From Bacteroidales bacterium UBA3653 (GTDB taxonomy: Bacteria; Bacteroidota; Bacteroidia; Bacteroidales; Paludibacteraceae), in contig DFKE01000014.1 in the NCBI GenBank assembly GCA_002373505.1, forward strand, positions 62,001-126,000: a stretch of DNA of 64,000 nucleotides, written 5' to 3'. Under the pieces are notes generated by a model. It made no database searches, had not been told where the DNA came from, and saw only the letters and a list, made by a program, of their open reading frames with translations. Of this stretch, positions 34,979 to 43,312 are shown in pieces. How positions within the stretch are numbered: the first letter of the stretch is position 1; each line of letters opens with the position of its first letter. The translations under genes and the position numbers were made by a program.

Positions 34979-35581
34979 ATGGTATACTTTCTGATATTTA
35001 TCTCTGCAATATTTGTTAACAATATTGTATTGAGCCAGTTCCTGGGCATCTGCCCGTTCCTGGGTGTAAGTAAGAAGATTGACACCGCGCTGGGTATGGG
35101 AGCCGCTGTAACGTTCGTCCTCACCCTTGCTACGGTTGTTACCTATCTGCTGCAGAAGCTGTTGGTGCTTTGGGGCATTGAGTTCCTCCAGACCATCCTC
35201 TTCATCCTCGTCATCGCTGCGCTTGTGCAGATGATCGAAATCATGCTGAAGAAAGTGTCTCCGGCGCTCTACCAGGCACTCGGTGTCTTCCTGCCGCTGA
35301 TCACCACCAACTGCTGTATTCTCGGTGTAGCTCTTATCGTGGCTGACCAGAACAAGCTGCTGGCTAAACTGCCGCTCGGCGCAGAGTACGGACTCCTCTC
35401 CGGTACCGTTTATGCCTTCGCTACAGCCGTTGGCTTTGCTCTTGCCCTGATCCTCTTCGCAGGTATCCGCGAGCAGCTGGCAATGAACAAAGTGCCCGAA
35501 GCAATGAAGGGTACGCCTATTGCCCTTCTGACCGCAGGTCTGCTGGCGATGGCGTTCATGGGCTTCAGCGGAGTAGTATAA
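34979..35581 (+). CDS. rnfA: Rnf complex subunit A
   Basis: 200 residues, six membrane helices. NNIVLSQFLGICPFLGVSKK and LPLITTNCCILGVAL carry the paired cysteines for the intramembrane iron-sulfur site. It is the last gene of the operon and is followed by a strong terminator. With RnfC, D, G, E and the short B, a full-sized complex could form if the missing ferredoxin modules are supplied otherwise. Confidence 0.95.
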   Translation: MVYFLIFISAIFVNNIVLSQFLGICPFLGVSKKIDTALGMGAAVTFVLTLATVVTYLLQKLLVLWGIEFLQTILFILVIAALVQMIEIMLKKVSPALYQALGVFLPLITTNCCILGVALIVADQNKLLAKLPLGAEYGLLSGTVYAFATAVGFALALILFAGIREQLAMNKVPEAMKGTPIALLTAGLLAMAFMGFSGVV

Positions 35582-35621
35582 CAAACTAGGATCCTAAGGC
35601 ACTCGTATCTTAGTCTTTTGC

Positions 35622-35659
35622 ACACACGCGCGTACTCTTATTATTGTACGCGCGTGTGT
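35622..35659 (+). terminator. Terminator of the rnf operon
   Basis: A perfect 14-bp stem, ACACACGCGCGTAC (35622-35635) with its complement (35646-35659), has a 10-base loop and is followed by TGTTTTA. Confidence 0.85.
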
Positions 35660-35680
35660 TGTTTTATCCACCGACCGATG

Positions 35681-35711
35681 ACCGACTCACAACCGAGACA
35701 AGACCGAGAGA
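35681..35711. repeat. Direct repeat, left copy
   Basis: This 31-base sequence, starting ACCGACTCACAACC, matches 37456-37486 at all but one base. The two copies bracket the DUF4143 ATPase gene. Confidence 0.85.
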
Positions 35712-35728
35712 AGAAATTGGCAATGCGT

Positions 35729-35895
35729 CAGTGCATACTTCGGTATGTACTGCTTGTGATAAAATATGATCTTTGACGTATTGGATTACCGTTCGCGGAC
35801 ATTATCCTCGTATATGTACCTAAAACCTTTTTAGGTAGTAAATACTCGGATATGCTCCGCTCTCCCCGCCGCAAACAGCCTTCGGCTTGGTTTAC
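35729..35895. ncRNA. Candidate structured RNA element
   Basis: Three inverted repeats follow one another. First is a 10-bp stem capped by TTCG (35729-35752). Second is ACCTAAAA/TTTTAGGT with a 3-base loop (35818-35836). Third is an AGCC/GGCT-centred hairpin (about 35869-35895). No tRNA or known riboswitch pattern was recognised. The element could also be a decayed remnant. Confidence 0.35.
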
Positions 35896-36008
35896 GTTGG
35901 GGACCCTGAACATCAAATCACCGAATAAAATTTCCTCAAATCACCAAATGATTTTTCCACAAACGGCTAAATAAAAAATCCTCAAACGGCTAAAAATTTT
36001 CAAAAATA

Positions 36009-36041
36009 TTTGCATATTTCATTTATTTTTACTACCTTTGC
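36009..36041 (+). promoter_or_regulatory. Promoter of the DUF4143 ATPase gene
   Basis: TTTG at 36009-36012, 20 bases, TACCTTTGC at 36033-36041, continuing AGCGGATTT. Confidence 0.8.
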
Positions 36042-36064
36042 AGCGGATTTAAAATACTAACAAA

Positions 36065-37348
36065 ATGGAAGGGGAATTTGTATATAGGAAACGTGTAGCA
36101 GACGAATTGTTGGAATTGCAACTGGAAGCGGCAGGATACGTACTGGTAGAAGGTGCTAAGTGGTGTGGTAAAACGACTACGGCTTTGCAACAAGCGCATA
36201 GTGTTATCTTCTTGGATGACCCGGCCAATCAGCAATTATACAACCAAATGGCGGAGATGCAGACACAAAAACTATTGGAAGGCGATACTCCAAGGCTACT
36301 TGATGAGTGGCAGAAATATCCACAACTATGGGATGCCTGCCGTTTTGTAGTGGACAGAAGTAATAAAGATGGTATGTTTATCCTGACGGGGAGTGCTAAA
36401 CCTGTGTCCAATGACAAGATTAGTCATACCGGAACAGGGCGTGTAGGTTGGGTAAAGATGCGCCCGATGAGTCTCTGGGAGTCCGGAGATAGTAATGGTT
36501 CCGTATCGTTAGCCGAACTATTCAGATCTCCTTTGCAAGCAGAGTCTGCACATGAGTTAAGTTTGGAGGATGTTTGCTTTTTGGTGTGTAGAGGCGGATG
36601 GCCGAAAGCATTGGACAAGTCTGAGCGGGCTGCGCTCAAGCAATCATACAATTATATTGACGCAATTGCCAAGCAAGACATATCGGATGTTGATGACACT
36701 AACCGTAGTGAAGATAATACACGTCGATTGCTGCGCAGTTATGCGCGCAATCAAGGTTCACAAGCATCTTACGGGACTATAGTAGCAGATATCAGCAATA
36801 ATGAAAAACACATGATGAGTGACGCAACCGTAGCTTCCTATATAAAAGCGCTAAAGAAACTTTTTGTGATTGAGGACATGGAGGCTTGGAATCCCAACCT
36901 GCGTAGTAAAGCTGCCATCCGGACTGCAGATACAAGGTATTTTACCGATCCCAGTATGGCTACGGCTGCATTAGGTATCGGACCTGCTGATTTGATGAAG
37001 GATTTGAATACGCTCGGCTTGTTTTTTGAGACAATGGCAGTACGCGACTTGCGCGTGTATGCAGAAGCAAATGATGGCCAAGTATTCCATTATCGCGATA
37101 GCAATAATCTGGAGTGTGATGCCGTTATTCACCTGCGTAATGGACACTATGGTTTGGTGGAGATTAAGTTGGGAGGTGAAAGTTTGATTAACGAGGGTGC
37201 GAAGAACTTGCTGCTATTAGAGAAAAAAATCAATACAGATAAAATGTATGCGCCATCCTTTAAAATGGTATTGACAGCCGTTGGGCAGTTTGCTTATCAA
37301 CGTAAAGATGGCATATATGTAGTTCCTCTTAGTTGCCTAAAGCCATAA
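36065..37348 (+). CDS. AAA ATPase with DUF4143 (AAA_14 type)
   Basis: 427 residues. An AAA_14 domain has LVEGAKWCGKTTTALQQA (Walker A), a DEWQKYPQLWD Walker B-like stretch and ILTGSAKP. The C-terminal DUF4143 part has a PD-(D/E)xK-like run, ECDAVIHLRNGHYGLVEIKLGG. Such proteins are common accessory genes in Bacteroidetes and archaea, of unknown role, often near mobile or toxin-antitoxin genes. It has its own promoter and terminator and is flanked by direct repeats, so it looks like a self-contained cargo gene. Confidence 0.85.
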   Translation: MEGEFVYRKRVADELLELQLEAAGYVLVEGAKWCGKTTTALQQAHSVIFLDDPANQQLYNQMAEMQTQKLLEGDTPRLLDEWQKYPQLWDACRFVVDRSNKDGMFILTGSAKPVSNDKISHTGTGRVGWVKMRPMSLWESGDSNGSVSLAELFRSPLQAESAHELSLEDVCFLVCRGGWPKALDKSERAALKQSYNYIDAIAKQDISDVDDTNRSEDNTRRLLRSYARNQGSQASYGTIVADISNNEKHMMSDATVASYIKALKKLFVIEDMEAWNPNLRSKAAIRTADTRYFTDPSMATAALGIGPADLMKDLNTLGLFFETMAVRDLRVYAEANDGQVFHYRDSNNLECDAVIHLRNGHYGLVEIKLGGESLINEGAKNLLLLEKKINTDKMYAPSFKMVLTAVGQFAYQRKDGIYVVPLSCLKP

Positions 37349-37376
37349 ATAGAATAATTTAGAGCATCAACTTAAT

Positions 37377-37411
37377 AAAAGCGGTAATCCAATCAAGCGG
37401 TTACCGCTTTT
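37377..37411 (+). terminator. Terminator of the DUF4143 gene
   Basis: AAAAGCGGTAA (37377-37387) pairs with TTACCGCTTTT (37401-37411), followed by CTTTTA. Confidence 0.8.
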
Positions 37412-37455
37412 CTTTTATAATGGGACGAAAGGATTATCCTCATCACCGAGCGACA

Positions 37456-37486
37456 ACCGACTCACAACCGAGACAAAACCGAGAGA
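37456..37486. repeat. Direct repeat, right copy
   Basis: Second copy of the 31-base repeat at 35681-35711, with one mismatch. Confidence 0.85.
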
Positions 37487-37525
37487 CAAAAAATGCCCCT
37501 GCCGCAACGATTTTCGCCCCAAAAC

Positions 37526-37558
37526 CTTGCATAATTCAGAAAAAAGCAGTACCTTTGC
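37526..37558 (+). promoter_or_regulatory. Promoter, first of two
   Basis: TTG at 37527-37529, 20 bases, TACCTTTGC at 37550-37558. No gene starts for 300 bases. Confidence 0.6.
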
Positions 37559-37675
37559 AGTCGAAATTTTTGTGTAAGTACGCATTTTTTTAGAGAAAAC
37601 GGAATATGTTTTGTGAATGTGTATGATTTTCTCCGCAATCCTGCGGCATATATAGGCAACTAATGAAAAAAGTTG

Positions 37676-37684
37676 TACCTTTGC
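37676..37684 (+). promoter_or_regulatory. -7 box, second of two
   Basis: TACCTTTGC followed by AGCGGATTT, the same context as at 36033. The -33 element is poor. It may drive the gene at 37868 with a leader of about 175 bases. Confidence 0.5.
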
Positions 37685-37867
37685 AGCGGATTTCGCTTTC
37701 CATATTGTAAAAAATATAATTTGAAGAAGTTCCACTTTTGCAAATCAAAAGGATGTGTACCCCAAATTCATCTTTGCCAGCACTTGCGTACCGAAATATG
37801 ACTACCAAGAGGTATTTAAATCATCGATTTGGCAGAGTGGCTGCTTGGAAAGCAATAAAAAACAAAC

Positions 37868-38821
37868 ATGAGAATATCTATGCAGAGTTTTAGGAAATCA
37901 ATAGAATTCTTCTCCGAAGAAAAATACCGTGATCTGGATTACGGAACGGTTTATTATGTTGCAAGTCGTCAGACGCCGGAACTCAATGAGTACGTCAAAA
38001 CGCACGCTGACCAAATCGCTGAACAGATAAACAGCGATGAGGACAACTGGATTACGTGCAAGATTATCTATTTGGAAGAGGACAATCCGCTTTTCCAAGC
38101 TACTAAGAAGGCCACTCTCTATAGTGCCATGTTGCCTTTTGATGGGTTAGATGACGACATCCCTGCTTTTCTTGTGGCTCATCTTGACATAGATGATACA
38201 GAACTTATAGAGCAAGTTATATCCGGATACTATAGAACATTGCAGCAGATGTTGGATGAGGTGTTGGACCAAGGTAAATTCCAAGACTATCATCTGCGCC
38301 AAACCATTGTATCTGCGGATGACAGCGGCATCCGTTTTTCTATCTCGCGTAAGCACAACGATGGAGTCATGTTCTCCATCACTCCCAAGCCTTTCCCATT
38401 CACAGAATTAAGTCGGTTGCTAATAACACCTCTTACCTATATTGTGTTGCTTCCGGACTATGACCGCGAGATACATTTCACTGCTCAGGTAAAAGCTTTG
38501 TATGTGCTATTCCTTAATCATCCGGAAGGCATACACATGAAAGAAATAGCTGATTATAAGGATGAATTCAAGAAAATATATTTCTTCTTGACCAACCGCT
38601 CTGATACAGACAAATTGCGAAAGTCTGTGGATAAGTTGCTGGATGTTTGCAACCCCAATGCAATGAATGTAAAGAAATCTCAATGCAACTCTGCTATTCG
38701 TCAGGTCATACCCTACGAAGAACTGAATTGTCACTATGTTATTGAGGTTATACGAGGGGAGAAACATAAAATCAATTTGGATCGTTCGTTGGTTTCGATG
38801 CCCGATAATTTACTTGTGTAG
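37868..38821 (+). CDS. Orphan Bacteroidetes family protein, possible winged-helix C terminus
   Basis: 317 residues, soluble, no signal peptide. The function is not recognised. The C-terminal third has KALYVLFLNHPEGIHMKEIADYKDE and ends near INLDRSLVSMP. This arrangement recurs in unannotated Bacteroidetes proteins and resembles a helix-turn-helix followed by a short hairpin, so DNA binding is possible. The N-terminal 200 residues are acidic and match nothing known to me. It is the first gene on the right of the DUF4143 unit and ends just before the palindromic promoter of the next operon. Confidence 0.7.
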   Translation: MRISMQSFRKSIEFFSEEKYRDLDYGTVYYVASRQTPELNEYVKTHADQIAEQINSDEDNWITCKIIYLEEDNPLFQATKKATLYSAMLPFDGLDDDIPAFLVAHLDIDDTELIEQVISGYYRTLQQMLDEVLDQGKFQDYHLRQTIVSADDSGIRFSISRKHNDGVMFSITPKPFPFTELSRLLITPLTYIVLLPDYDREIHFTAQVKALYVLFLNHPEGIHMKEIADYKDEFKKIYFFLTNRSDTDKLRKSVDKLLDVCNPNAMNVKKSQCNSAIRQVIPYEELNCHYVIEVIRGEKHKINLDRSLVSMPDNLLV

Positions 38822-38827
38822 ATACTA

Positions 38828-38839
38828 TGTAACGTTACA
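38828..38839. promoter_or_regulatory. Palindromic operator-like site, copy 1
   Basis: TGTAACGTTACA is a perfect 12-base palindrome five bases upstream of the -33 element. The right half continues AACTTT as in the two other copies. Confidence 0.65.
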
Positions 38840-38844
38840 AACTT

Positions 38845-38876
38845 TTTGCAGTATCACCAAAAAGCAGTAATTTTGC
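38845..38876 (+). promoter_or_regulatory. Promoter of the membrane protein-peptidase-nucleotidase operon
   Basis: TTTG at 38845-38848, 19 bases, TAATTTTGC at 38868-38876. The ATG is at 38895. Confidence 0.8.
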
Positions 38877-38894
38877 ATCAAAATAGATAGAATT

Positions 38895-39683
38895 ATGCTA
38901 TTCTTAACAATTAAAATAATCATAATAATTGCGGCAATACTTTCGTTTTTGACGTTCATGATAGATTCCATAGCAGGGCACATGAGGGGTGGTAGCAGAG
39001 TGCCTAATATATTCCTCAAGAGAAACGCCATATTGTGTATATTCATTATTGCCTGCTCAATTTGTATAGGAGATAACATATTCTCGCAAAAAGCAAAAGT
39101 GACTCTCATAGCGGTGATTCTTATTCTTACTCTGATAATTACTTTCTATTACAAGTTCATTTTAGGCTATATCAAAACAAAGCGTATAAATGATGCCATC
39201 TTATATGGAATAAAAGGTACTTATTGGGTAAAATATTATGATGACAACTACGAAAAAATATATTTAGTAAGAAAATATACCAATCAGCATAATTTTTACA
39301 AAAGTTCTAGCGAAGACAATCAAGAAAAGTATTATGGCTTACTGGATCTTTATGACAATGAAACACATAACTATGTACGAACCATATCAGAGGAACTGCT
39401 TTGGGACATGATTAAGTCACATAGGGACAAAAACAAAGGTTCTTCTCTTTTCCGGACTTTTAGATACTACCGAATATTACAACCATCCCTTCAATACGGC
39501 GCATATAGAATAAACAAAGCAAGTATAAAAGAGCTCTTTGCTCAATATGAACAAACCCATAATATTACTATCGACTATGAGTTCATTTCTTCTGAAGGCG
39601 AAGAACGATTAATGATATATAATAAAGATATAAAAGTATTGAAAAATGACATCCCCCATATTCTGGCTAAAGCTTTAGAATAA
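38895..39683 (+). CDS. Membrane protein of unknown function
   Basis: 262 residues. Three hydrophobic segments (about 3-25, 45-62 and 68-92) are followed by a basic, tyrosine-rich cytoplasmic domain of about 170 residues (YWVKYYDDNYEKIYLVRKY, RTFRYYRILQPSL). No family was recognised. The coding sequence is clearly AT-richer than the flanking housekeeping genes, with many AAA, ATA and TAT codons, which suggests recent acquisition. It is the first of three genes behind the palindromic promoter, 21 bases from the peptidase gene. Confidence 0.75.
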   Translation: MLFLTIKIIIIIAAILSFLTFMIDSIAGHMRGGSRVPNIFLKRNAILCIFIIACSICIGDNIFSQKAKVTLIAVILILTLIITFYYKFILGYIKTKRINDAILYGIKGTYWVKYYDDNYEKIYLVRKYTNQHNFYKSSSEDNQEKYYGLLDLYDNETHNYVRTISEELLWDMIKSHRDKNKGSSLFRTFRYYRILQPSLQYGAYRINKASIKELFAQYEQTHNITIDYEFISSEGEERLMIYNKDIKVLKNDIPHILAKALE

Positions 39684-39704
39684 TAATGTACAAATTATCT
39701 GTAT

Positions 39705-40676
39705 ATGACGAAGAATGATATAAGGAAAAAGGTAGATATTCTTTTTGAGAATATTAGGGAATATAGGACAAGCGAATATTTTATGAATCTATTAGACTTC
39801 TGTGCGAAGTTTAAGAGTCTGGCACCATACAATGCCATGCTTGTCCGTTTTCAAATGCCCGGTGCTCGTTATGTCTTGTCATCCAGTGAATGGAGGGATA
39901 AATACCATCGTGCAATTAACGCAGACGCAAGACCATTAGTTGTACTTTGCCCATTTGGCCCTGTTAACTTTGTCTTCGACATACAAGAAACACACGCTAT
40001 CCCCACACAACGCTTTTATTCTGATGCTGAAATTTTAGAAGAACTTGAAAAGCCATATAAGACAATAGGAATAGTTAATCAGAGATACATTAGCAATCTC
40101 ATCTTCAACTCTGCATTTCATAGCATTGCTTTTAATTCAAACTTAAATGCCGGATCTGAATTAGGCGCAAAGATATCACTATTGAAAGAACCATATCAAA
40201 TTATTGACATAGAAATCCCTAACACTCTGCATCCTATAAAATGGAAAGCCGACTATATCATAGGAACCAATAATAAAGGCGATGATAATCAAACATTTGC
40301 CAGCATTATCCATGAATTAGGGCATTTATTTTGTCATCATTTAGATGCTCCTGAAGAATGGGGCAAAGCGTGGAAGGTGCGTAGAATCAATGATGATGCT
40401 AGAGAATTTGAGGCAGAAACCGTTTCTTGGTTAATATGTGATAGAGTTAATCTCAAAAATTCACCCGAAAAATACTTGAGTTACTTTGTTGATGGGAAAA
40501 TCCCAGATGGTGTAAGTATTGATGCTATCTTTTCTGCCTTTAACAAAATATGGGATATGTGTTCAACAGAATATTTTCTATATCAAGATGGTCTGCTGAA
40601 CAAACATAGTAAACAATTTCAAAACGCAGTCACTCAAGCAAAGGAACAATTTGAGGCTAAATACGGAAGGAGATAA
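39705..40676 (+). CDS. Zinc metallopeptidase, ArdC/ImmA-like
   Basis: 323 residues. The N-terminal half contains FKSLAPYNAMLVRFQMPGARYVLSS-type sequence (compare ArdC proteins). The C-terminal half is a gluzincin with ASIIHELGHLFCHHLDAPEEW (HExxH near residue 203) and FEAETVSWLICDRV supplying the third ligand. ImmA/IrrE and ArdC-type peptidases cleave repressors or counter restriction in mobile elements. The substrate here is unknown. Codon use is AT-rich, and two bases separate it from the nucleotidase gene. Confidence 0.75.
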   Translation: MTKNDIRKKVDILFENIREYRTSEYFMNLLDFCAKFKSLAPYNAMLVRFQMPGARYVLSSSEWRDKYHRAINADARPLVVLCPFGPVNFVFDIQETHAIPTQRFYSDAEILEELEKPYKTIGIVNQRYISNLIFNSAFHSIAFNSNLNAGSELGAKISLLKEPYQIIDIEIPNTLHPIKWKADYIIGTNNKGDDNQTFASIIHELGHLFCHHLDAPEEWGKAWKVRRINDDAREFEAETVSWLICDRVNLKNSPEKYLSYFVDGKIPDGVSIDAIFSAFNKIWDMCSTEYFLYQDGLLNKHSKQFQNAVTQAKEQFEAKYGRR

Positions 40677-40678
40677 AC

Positions 40679-41134
40679 ATGGCTGATAGAAAAAAGATAG
40701 TATATGTGGACATGGATAATGTGTTGGTGGATTTCCAAAGCGGCATTGATGCTATGCAAGATGTGATTACTTCGGAGTATGATGGTCGTATTGATGAGGT
40801 GCCGCATATCTTTGCACACATGAAACCTCTTCCCGGAGCTGTTGAAGCATACCGAGCACTATGCGAGAAATACGATTGCTACATCCTTAGCACCTCTCCT
40901 TGGAGCAACCCGACTGCGGCAAGTGACAAGTTTGCTTGGGTCAAGAAGTACCTTGGTGATGTAGCTCACAAGCGTCTTATTCTATCCCATCATAAGAACC
41001 TAAATCGCGGTGATTATCTCATTGACGACCGCCCGAACAAATGCGGTGCAGATGAGTTTGAAGGTGAAGTGATTGCCTTTGGTAGTGAGCAATTCCCGAA
41101 CTGGGATTCCGTTTTATCCTATCTATTGAAATAG
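40679..41134 (+). CDS. 5'(3')-nucleotidase-like HAD phosphatase
   Basis: 151 residues. VYVDMDNVLVDFQSG has the DxDxV HAD nucleophile motif of NT5C-type 5'(3')-deoxyribonucleotidases. ILSTSPWSNPTAASDK supplies motif II, and YLIDDRPNKCGADEF supplies the acidic motif IV. Such enzymes strip phosphate from (deoxy)nucleoside monophosphates. In phages and defence loci they can alter nucleotide pools. It is the third gene of the operon, and the next palindromic site begins right after its stop. Confidence 0.85.
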   Translation: MADRKKIVYVDMDNVLVDFQSGIDAMQDVITSEYDGRIDEVPHIFAHMKPLPGAVEAYRALCEKYDCYILSTSPWSNPTAASDKFAWVKKYLGDVAHKRLILSHHKNLNRGDYLIDDRPNKCGADEFEGEVIAFGSEQFPNWDSVLSYLLK

Positions 41135-41150
41135 TTTGTAACGTTACAAA
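41135..41150. promoter_or_regulatory. Palindromic operator-like site, copy 2
   Basis: TTTGTAACGTTACAAA is a perfect 16-base palindrome, followed by CTTT as in copy 1. It starts on the base after the nucleotidase stop codon. Confidence 0.7.
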
Positions 41151-41176
41151 CTTTAGGAGTTATCAAAAATATGTAG

Positions 41177-41208
41177 TACCTTTGCAGTGGATTTCAAAAG
41201 TCCGCTGC
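41177..41208 (+). promoter_or_regulatory. Promoter and 5' hairpin of the AAA ATPase operon
   Basis: TACCTTTGC at 41177-41185 is the -7 box. GCAGTGGA (41184-41191) pairs with TCCGCTGC (41201-41208), with one G-T pair, so the transcript should begin with a stem-loop. The -33 box is weak. Confidence 0.6.
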
Positions 41209-41228
41209 AATTTTTAATATTACGCCCT

Positions 41229-42827
41229 ATGAAAACAAAACAATTTGACATGCCAAGCGTAGTACTTAAGTCTGGCTTTGAGAATTGTATGGTCAAAGAC
41301 ATCAAGTCTGATATCCTGTCAAAAATGCCGCATATAGATGAAGATTGGCTGGATTTTACTGCCGGCATTAGTGGCTTAGTATATACTGCATTTGAGGTAT
41401 TTATAAGTGAAGCCAAGAAAGGTCACATATTTTGCGATGACCTATTCCGTTCTACGCTGAAGAAGTATTGTAAGACCTACATTCCAACGGAATGGGATAG
41501 TAGTGCGCTCATCAAACAGTATTTCGACAACAATGAAAATTTCAAGGATGTAAGTTGGAATACTATATATTCGAATTCATCAAACATAACATATCTTTTG
41601 ATCTGCTATGATTTCTGTTGCAATTTTATGACGCAATTCTATCCGACTATAGAGCAAATATATCATGTGGATTTGAATGTAAATGGTTTTACGAAGAAAG
41701 TCATGTTGAGCGGTTATTATGATTGGAGTATGTTAATCATGCAAGAGATGAAAAATAACGCGAAAGACATCATCCAGAAGATGGAGCACCCTATTAACTT
41801 TCCTTATATTCATACATCCAATAATCTCGCTGAAGTCCTTGCTCGTCTGCCGAAACAGCCAGAACCGGAGAAAGTTCCCTCTCGCAACGCTTCATTGCCA
41901 TTAGACGATGATCTAAGAATCACTGTAACCGGTCATGCAAAAGGAAAGAAAGCAGAGCCAAAGAGCGCACCAACGACTATCTTTGACACCCCATCTTCCC
42001 GCCCGAAAGGCTTTGCCGCCTTAGCCGGAATGACCGAACTAAAGGAGAAATTCCGCTCCGATATCATCGACGTAATTCGTGAACCGGAACGAGCCAGGGC
42101 ATTAAACATCACACTTCCCAACGGAGCCCTTTTGTATGGTCCTCCGGGTTGTGGCAAAACATTCTTTGCTGAGAAATTAGCCGAAGAAGCAGGGTGCAAT
42201 TTCATTCTCGTCAACTGCTCCGATATTGCGTCCTCTTTCATTCATGGTACGCAAAAACTCATTGCGGAGAAATTTGCAGAAGCCGAAGAAAATAAACCTT
42301 CTATCATTTTCTTTGATGAGATAGACGCGATGATTCCTAAACGTAATGCACGCGGTTCTGAATATACAAAGACCGAAGTGAATGAGTTCTTAACCCAACT
42401 CAATCATTGTGGTCGCAAAGGTATTATCGCAATAGGAGCCACAAACCGCCCGCAAGACGTTGACGAAGCAGCACTCCGTTCCGGCCGTTTGGAATTAAAA
42501 TACTATCTCCCGCAGCCAGATAAAGAGACGCGTACGGTAATGTTTGGCATCAATCTTAATCACACCTCGTTTAGAGGAAGTATTGATCTGGATAAGTTAG
42601 CGGATATGACCGAAAACTATGTATCTGCTGACATTGAAAGAATTGTCGCCGAAACCAAGCGTGCGGCTTTCCGCAAGAAATTGGATTATATCACGATGGA
42701 CATGTTAGAAGAAACAATCAGAACGACCAAACCTTCTGTGACAAAAGATACCATCAAGGAATGTGAAGCCATTCGGGATAAGTTTGAAGGTCGCAAACCA
42801 GAATACCAACGTATTGGATTTTGTTAA
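41229..42827 (+). CDS. AAA+ ATPase with unique N-terminal domain
   Basis: About 532 residues from the ATG at 41229. An earlier ATG at 41187 sits at the predicted transcript start and is unlikely. Residues 1-255 match no family known to me. The AAA module has GALLYGPPGCGKT (near 302), PSIIFFDEIDAM (near 359), IGATNRPQDVDEAALRSGRLE with the arginine finger, and a helical lid. It is nearest to the Cdc48/FtsH/Vps4 class, which unfold or remodel proteins. No protease domain is attached. The promoter carries the palindrome shared with the peptidase operon, so the two may work together. Confidence 0.82.
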   Translation: MKTKQFDMPSVVLKSGFENCMVKDIKSDILSKMPHIDEDWLDFTAGISGLVYTAFEVFISEAKKGHIFCDDLFRSTLKKYCKTYIPTEWDSSALIKQYFDNNENFKDVSWNTIYSNSSNITYLLICYDFCCNFMTQFYPTIEQIYHVDLNVNGFTKKVMLSGYYDWSMLIMQEMKNNAKDIIQKMEHPINFPYIHTSNNLAEVLARLPKQPEPEKVPSRNASLPLDDDLRITVTGHAKGKKAEPKSAPTTIFDTPSSRPKGFAALAGMTELKEKFRSDIIDVIREPERARALNITLPNGALLYGPPGCGKTFFAEKLAEEAGCNFILVNCSDIASSFIHGTQKLIAEKFAEAEENKPSIIFFDEIDAMIPKRNARGSEYTKTEVNEFLTQLNHCGRKGIIAIGATNRPQDVDEAALRSGRLELKYYLPQPDKETRTVMFGINLNHTSFRGSIDLDKLADMTENYVSADIERIVAETKRAAFRKKLDYITMDMLEETIRTTKPSVTKDTIKECEAIRDKFEGRKPEYQRIGFC

Positions 42828-42839
42828 AATACTACAGAT

Positions 42840-43310
42840 ATGAAACACATTAAATTTGCAGCAGTGATGATACTGCTTATTATCGGAACAAATATTGGTT
42901 GCGCGGAAGAGTATTCCCAATGCTGGAACGCTTATCTGCAACGTACAGAGTTTTATAACTCATCAGGTATGTTGGTCGCTTATGCTCAGTATAATCAAGT
43001 GAACCATAAAATGGAATACTTTGATGCATACGGAAACTTTCTTAGTAGTGAGCAACAAAATCCTGTTACCGGCAAAATGGAGTCACGCGATGAATGGACA
43101 GGCAAAATGATTTATCAGCGAAGTCAAGATCCTATTTTGAAAAATCGCGAAAACATTAAAGATGAATTCGGAAACTTGATTGGCTATCGTGTTTACCATG
43201 AAGATTTGAAGAAATGGGTAGTTTATGACAACCAACATCAGCAAATCGGCTATTACTATTGGGACACATTTAGAAATACTTGGACTTATCACACAGGTCG
43301 AGCATATTGA
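42840..43310 (+). CDS. Exported protein with short aromatic repeats
   Basis: 156 residues. The N terminus MKHIKFAAVMILLIIGTNIGC is a signal peptide, and the cysteine at 21 could be lipidated. The rest is built of degenerate units of about 25-30 residues rich in Tyr, Trp and Gly (FYNSSGMLVAYAQY, YFDAYGNFLSSE, DEFGNLIGYRVY, VYDNQHQQIGYYYW). These recall MORN or YD-type turns. No enzyme motif is visible. It lies 12 bases after the ATPase gene and 2 before the phosphatase gene. Confidence 0.7.
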   Translation: MKHIKFAAVMILLIIGTNIGCAEEYSQCWNAYLQRTEFYNSSGMLVAYAQYNQVNHKMEYFDAYGNFLSSEQQNPVTGKMESRDEWTGKMIYQRSQDPILKNRENIKDEFGNLIGYRVYHEDLKKWVVYDNQHQQIGYYYWDTFRNTWTYHTGRAY

Positions 43311-43312
43311 TT

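Larger units (their letters stand above)
35582..36008. other. Gene-free spacer at the left edge of the accessory island
   Basis: No convincing gene is seen. The stretch holds the rnf terminator, one copy of a 31-base direct repeat, a run of three hairpins, and repeated CCTCAAA and AAACGGCTAAA words near 35938-36000. Confidence 0.7.
37349..37867. other. Gene-free spacer with tandem promoters
   Basis: It holds a terminator, the right copy of the 31-base repeat, two -7 boxes 126 bases apart, and a small CCGCA/TGCGG hairpin at 37632-37645. No gene is seen before 37868. Confidence 0.7.

Noticed and set aside
35728..35916. A 62-residue minus-strand frame over the three-hairpin region
   Set aside because: There is no ribosome binding site or promoter and no known family. 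The strong stems explain the sequence better, although a decayed gene cannot be excluded.
37829..37860. Sequence resembling the D-arm region of a serine tRNA
   Set aside because: Only about 20 bases match. No acceptor stem, anticodon arm or T arm with GTTCGA is found around it.
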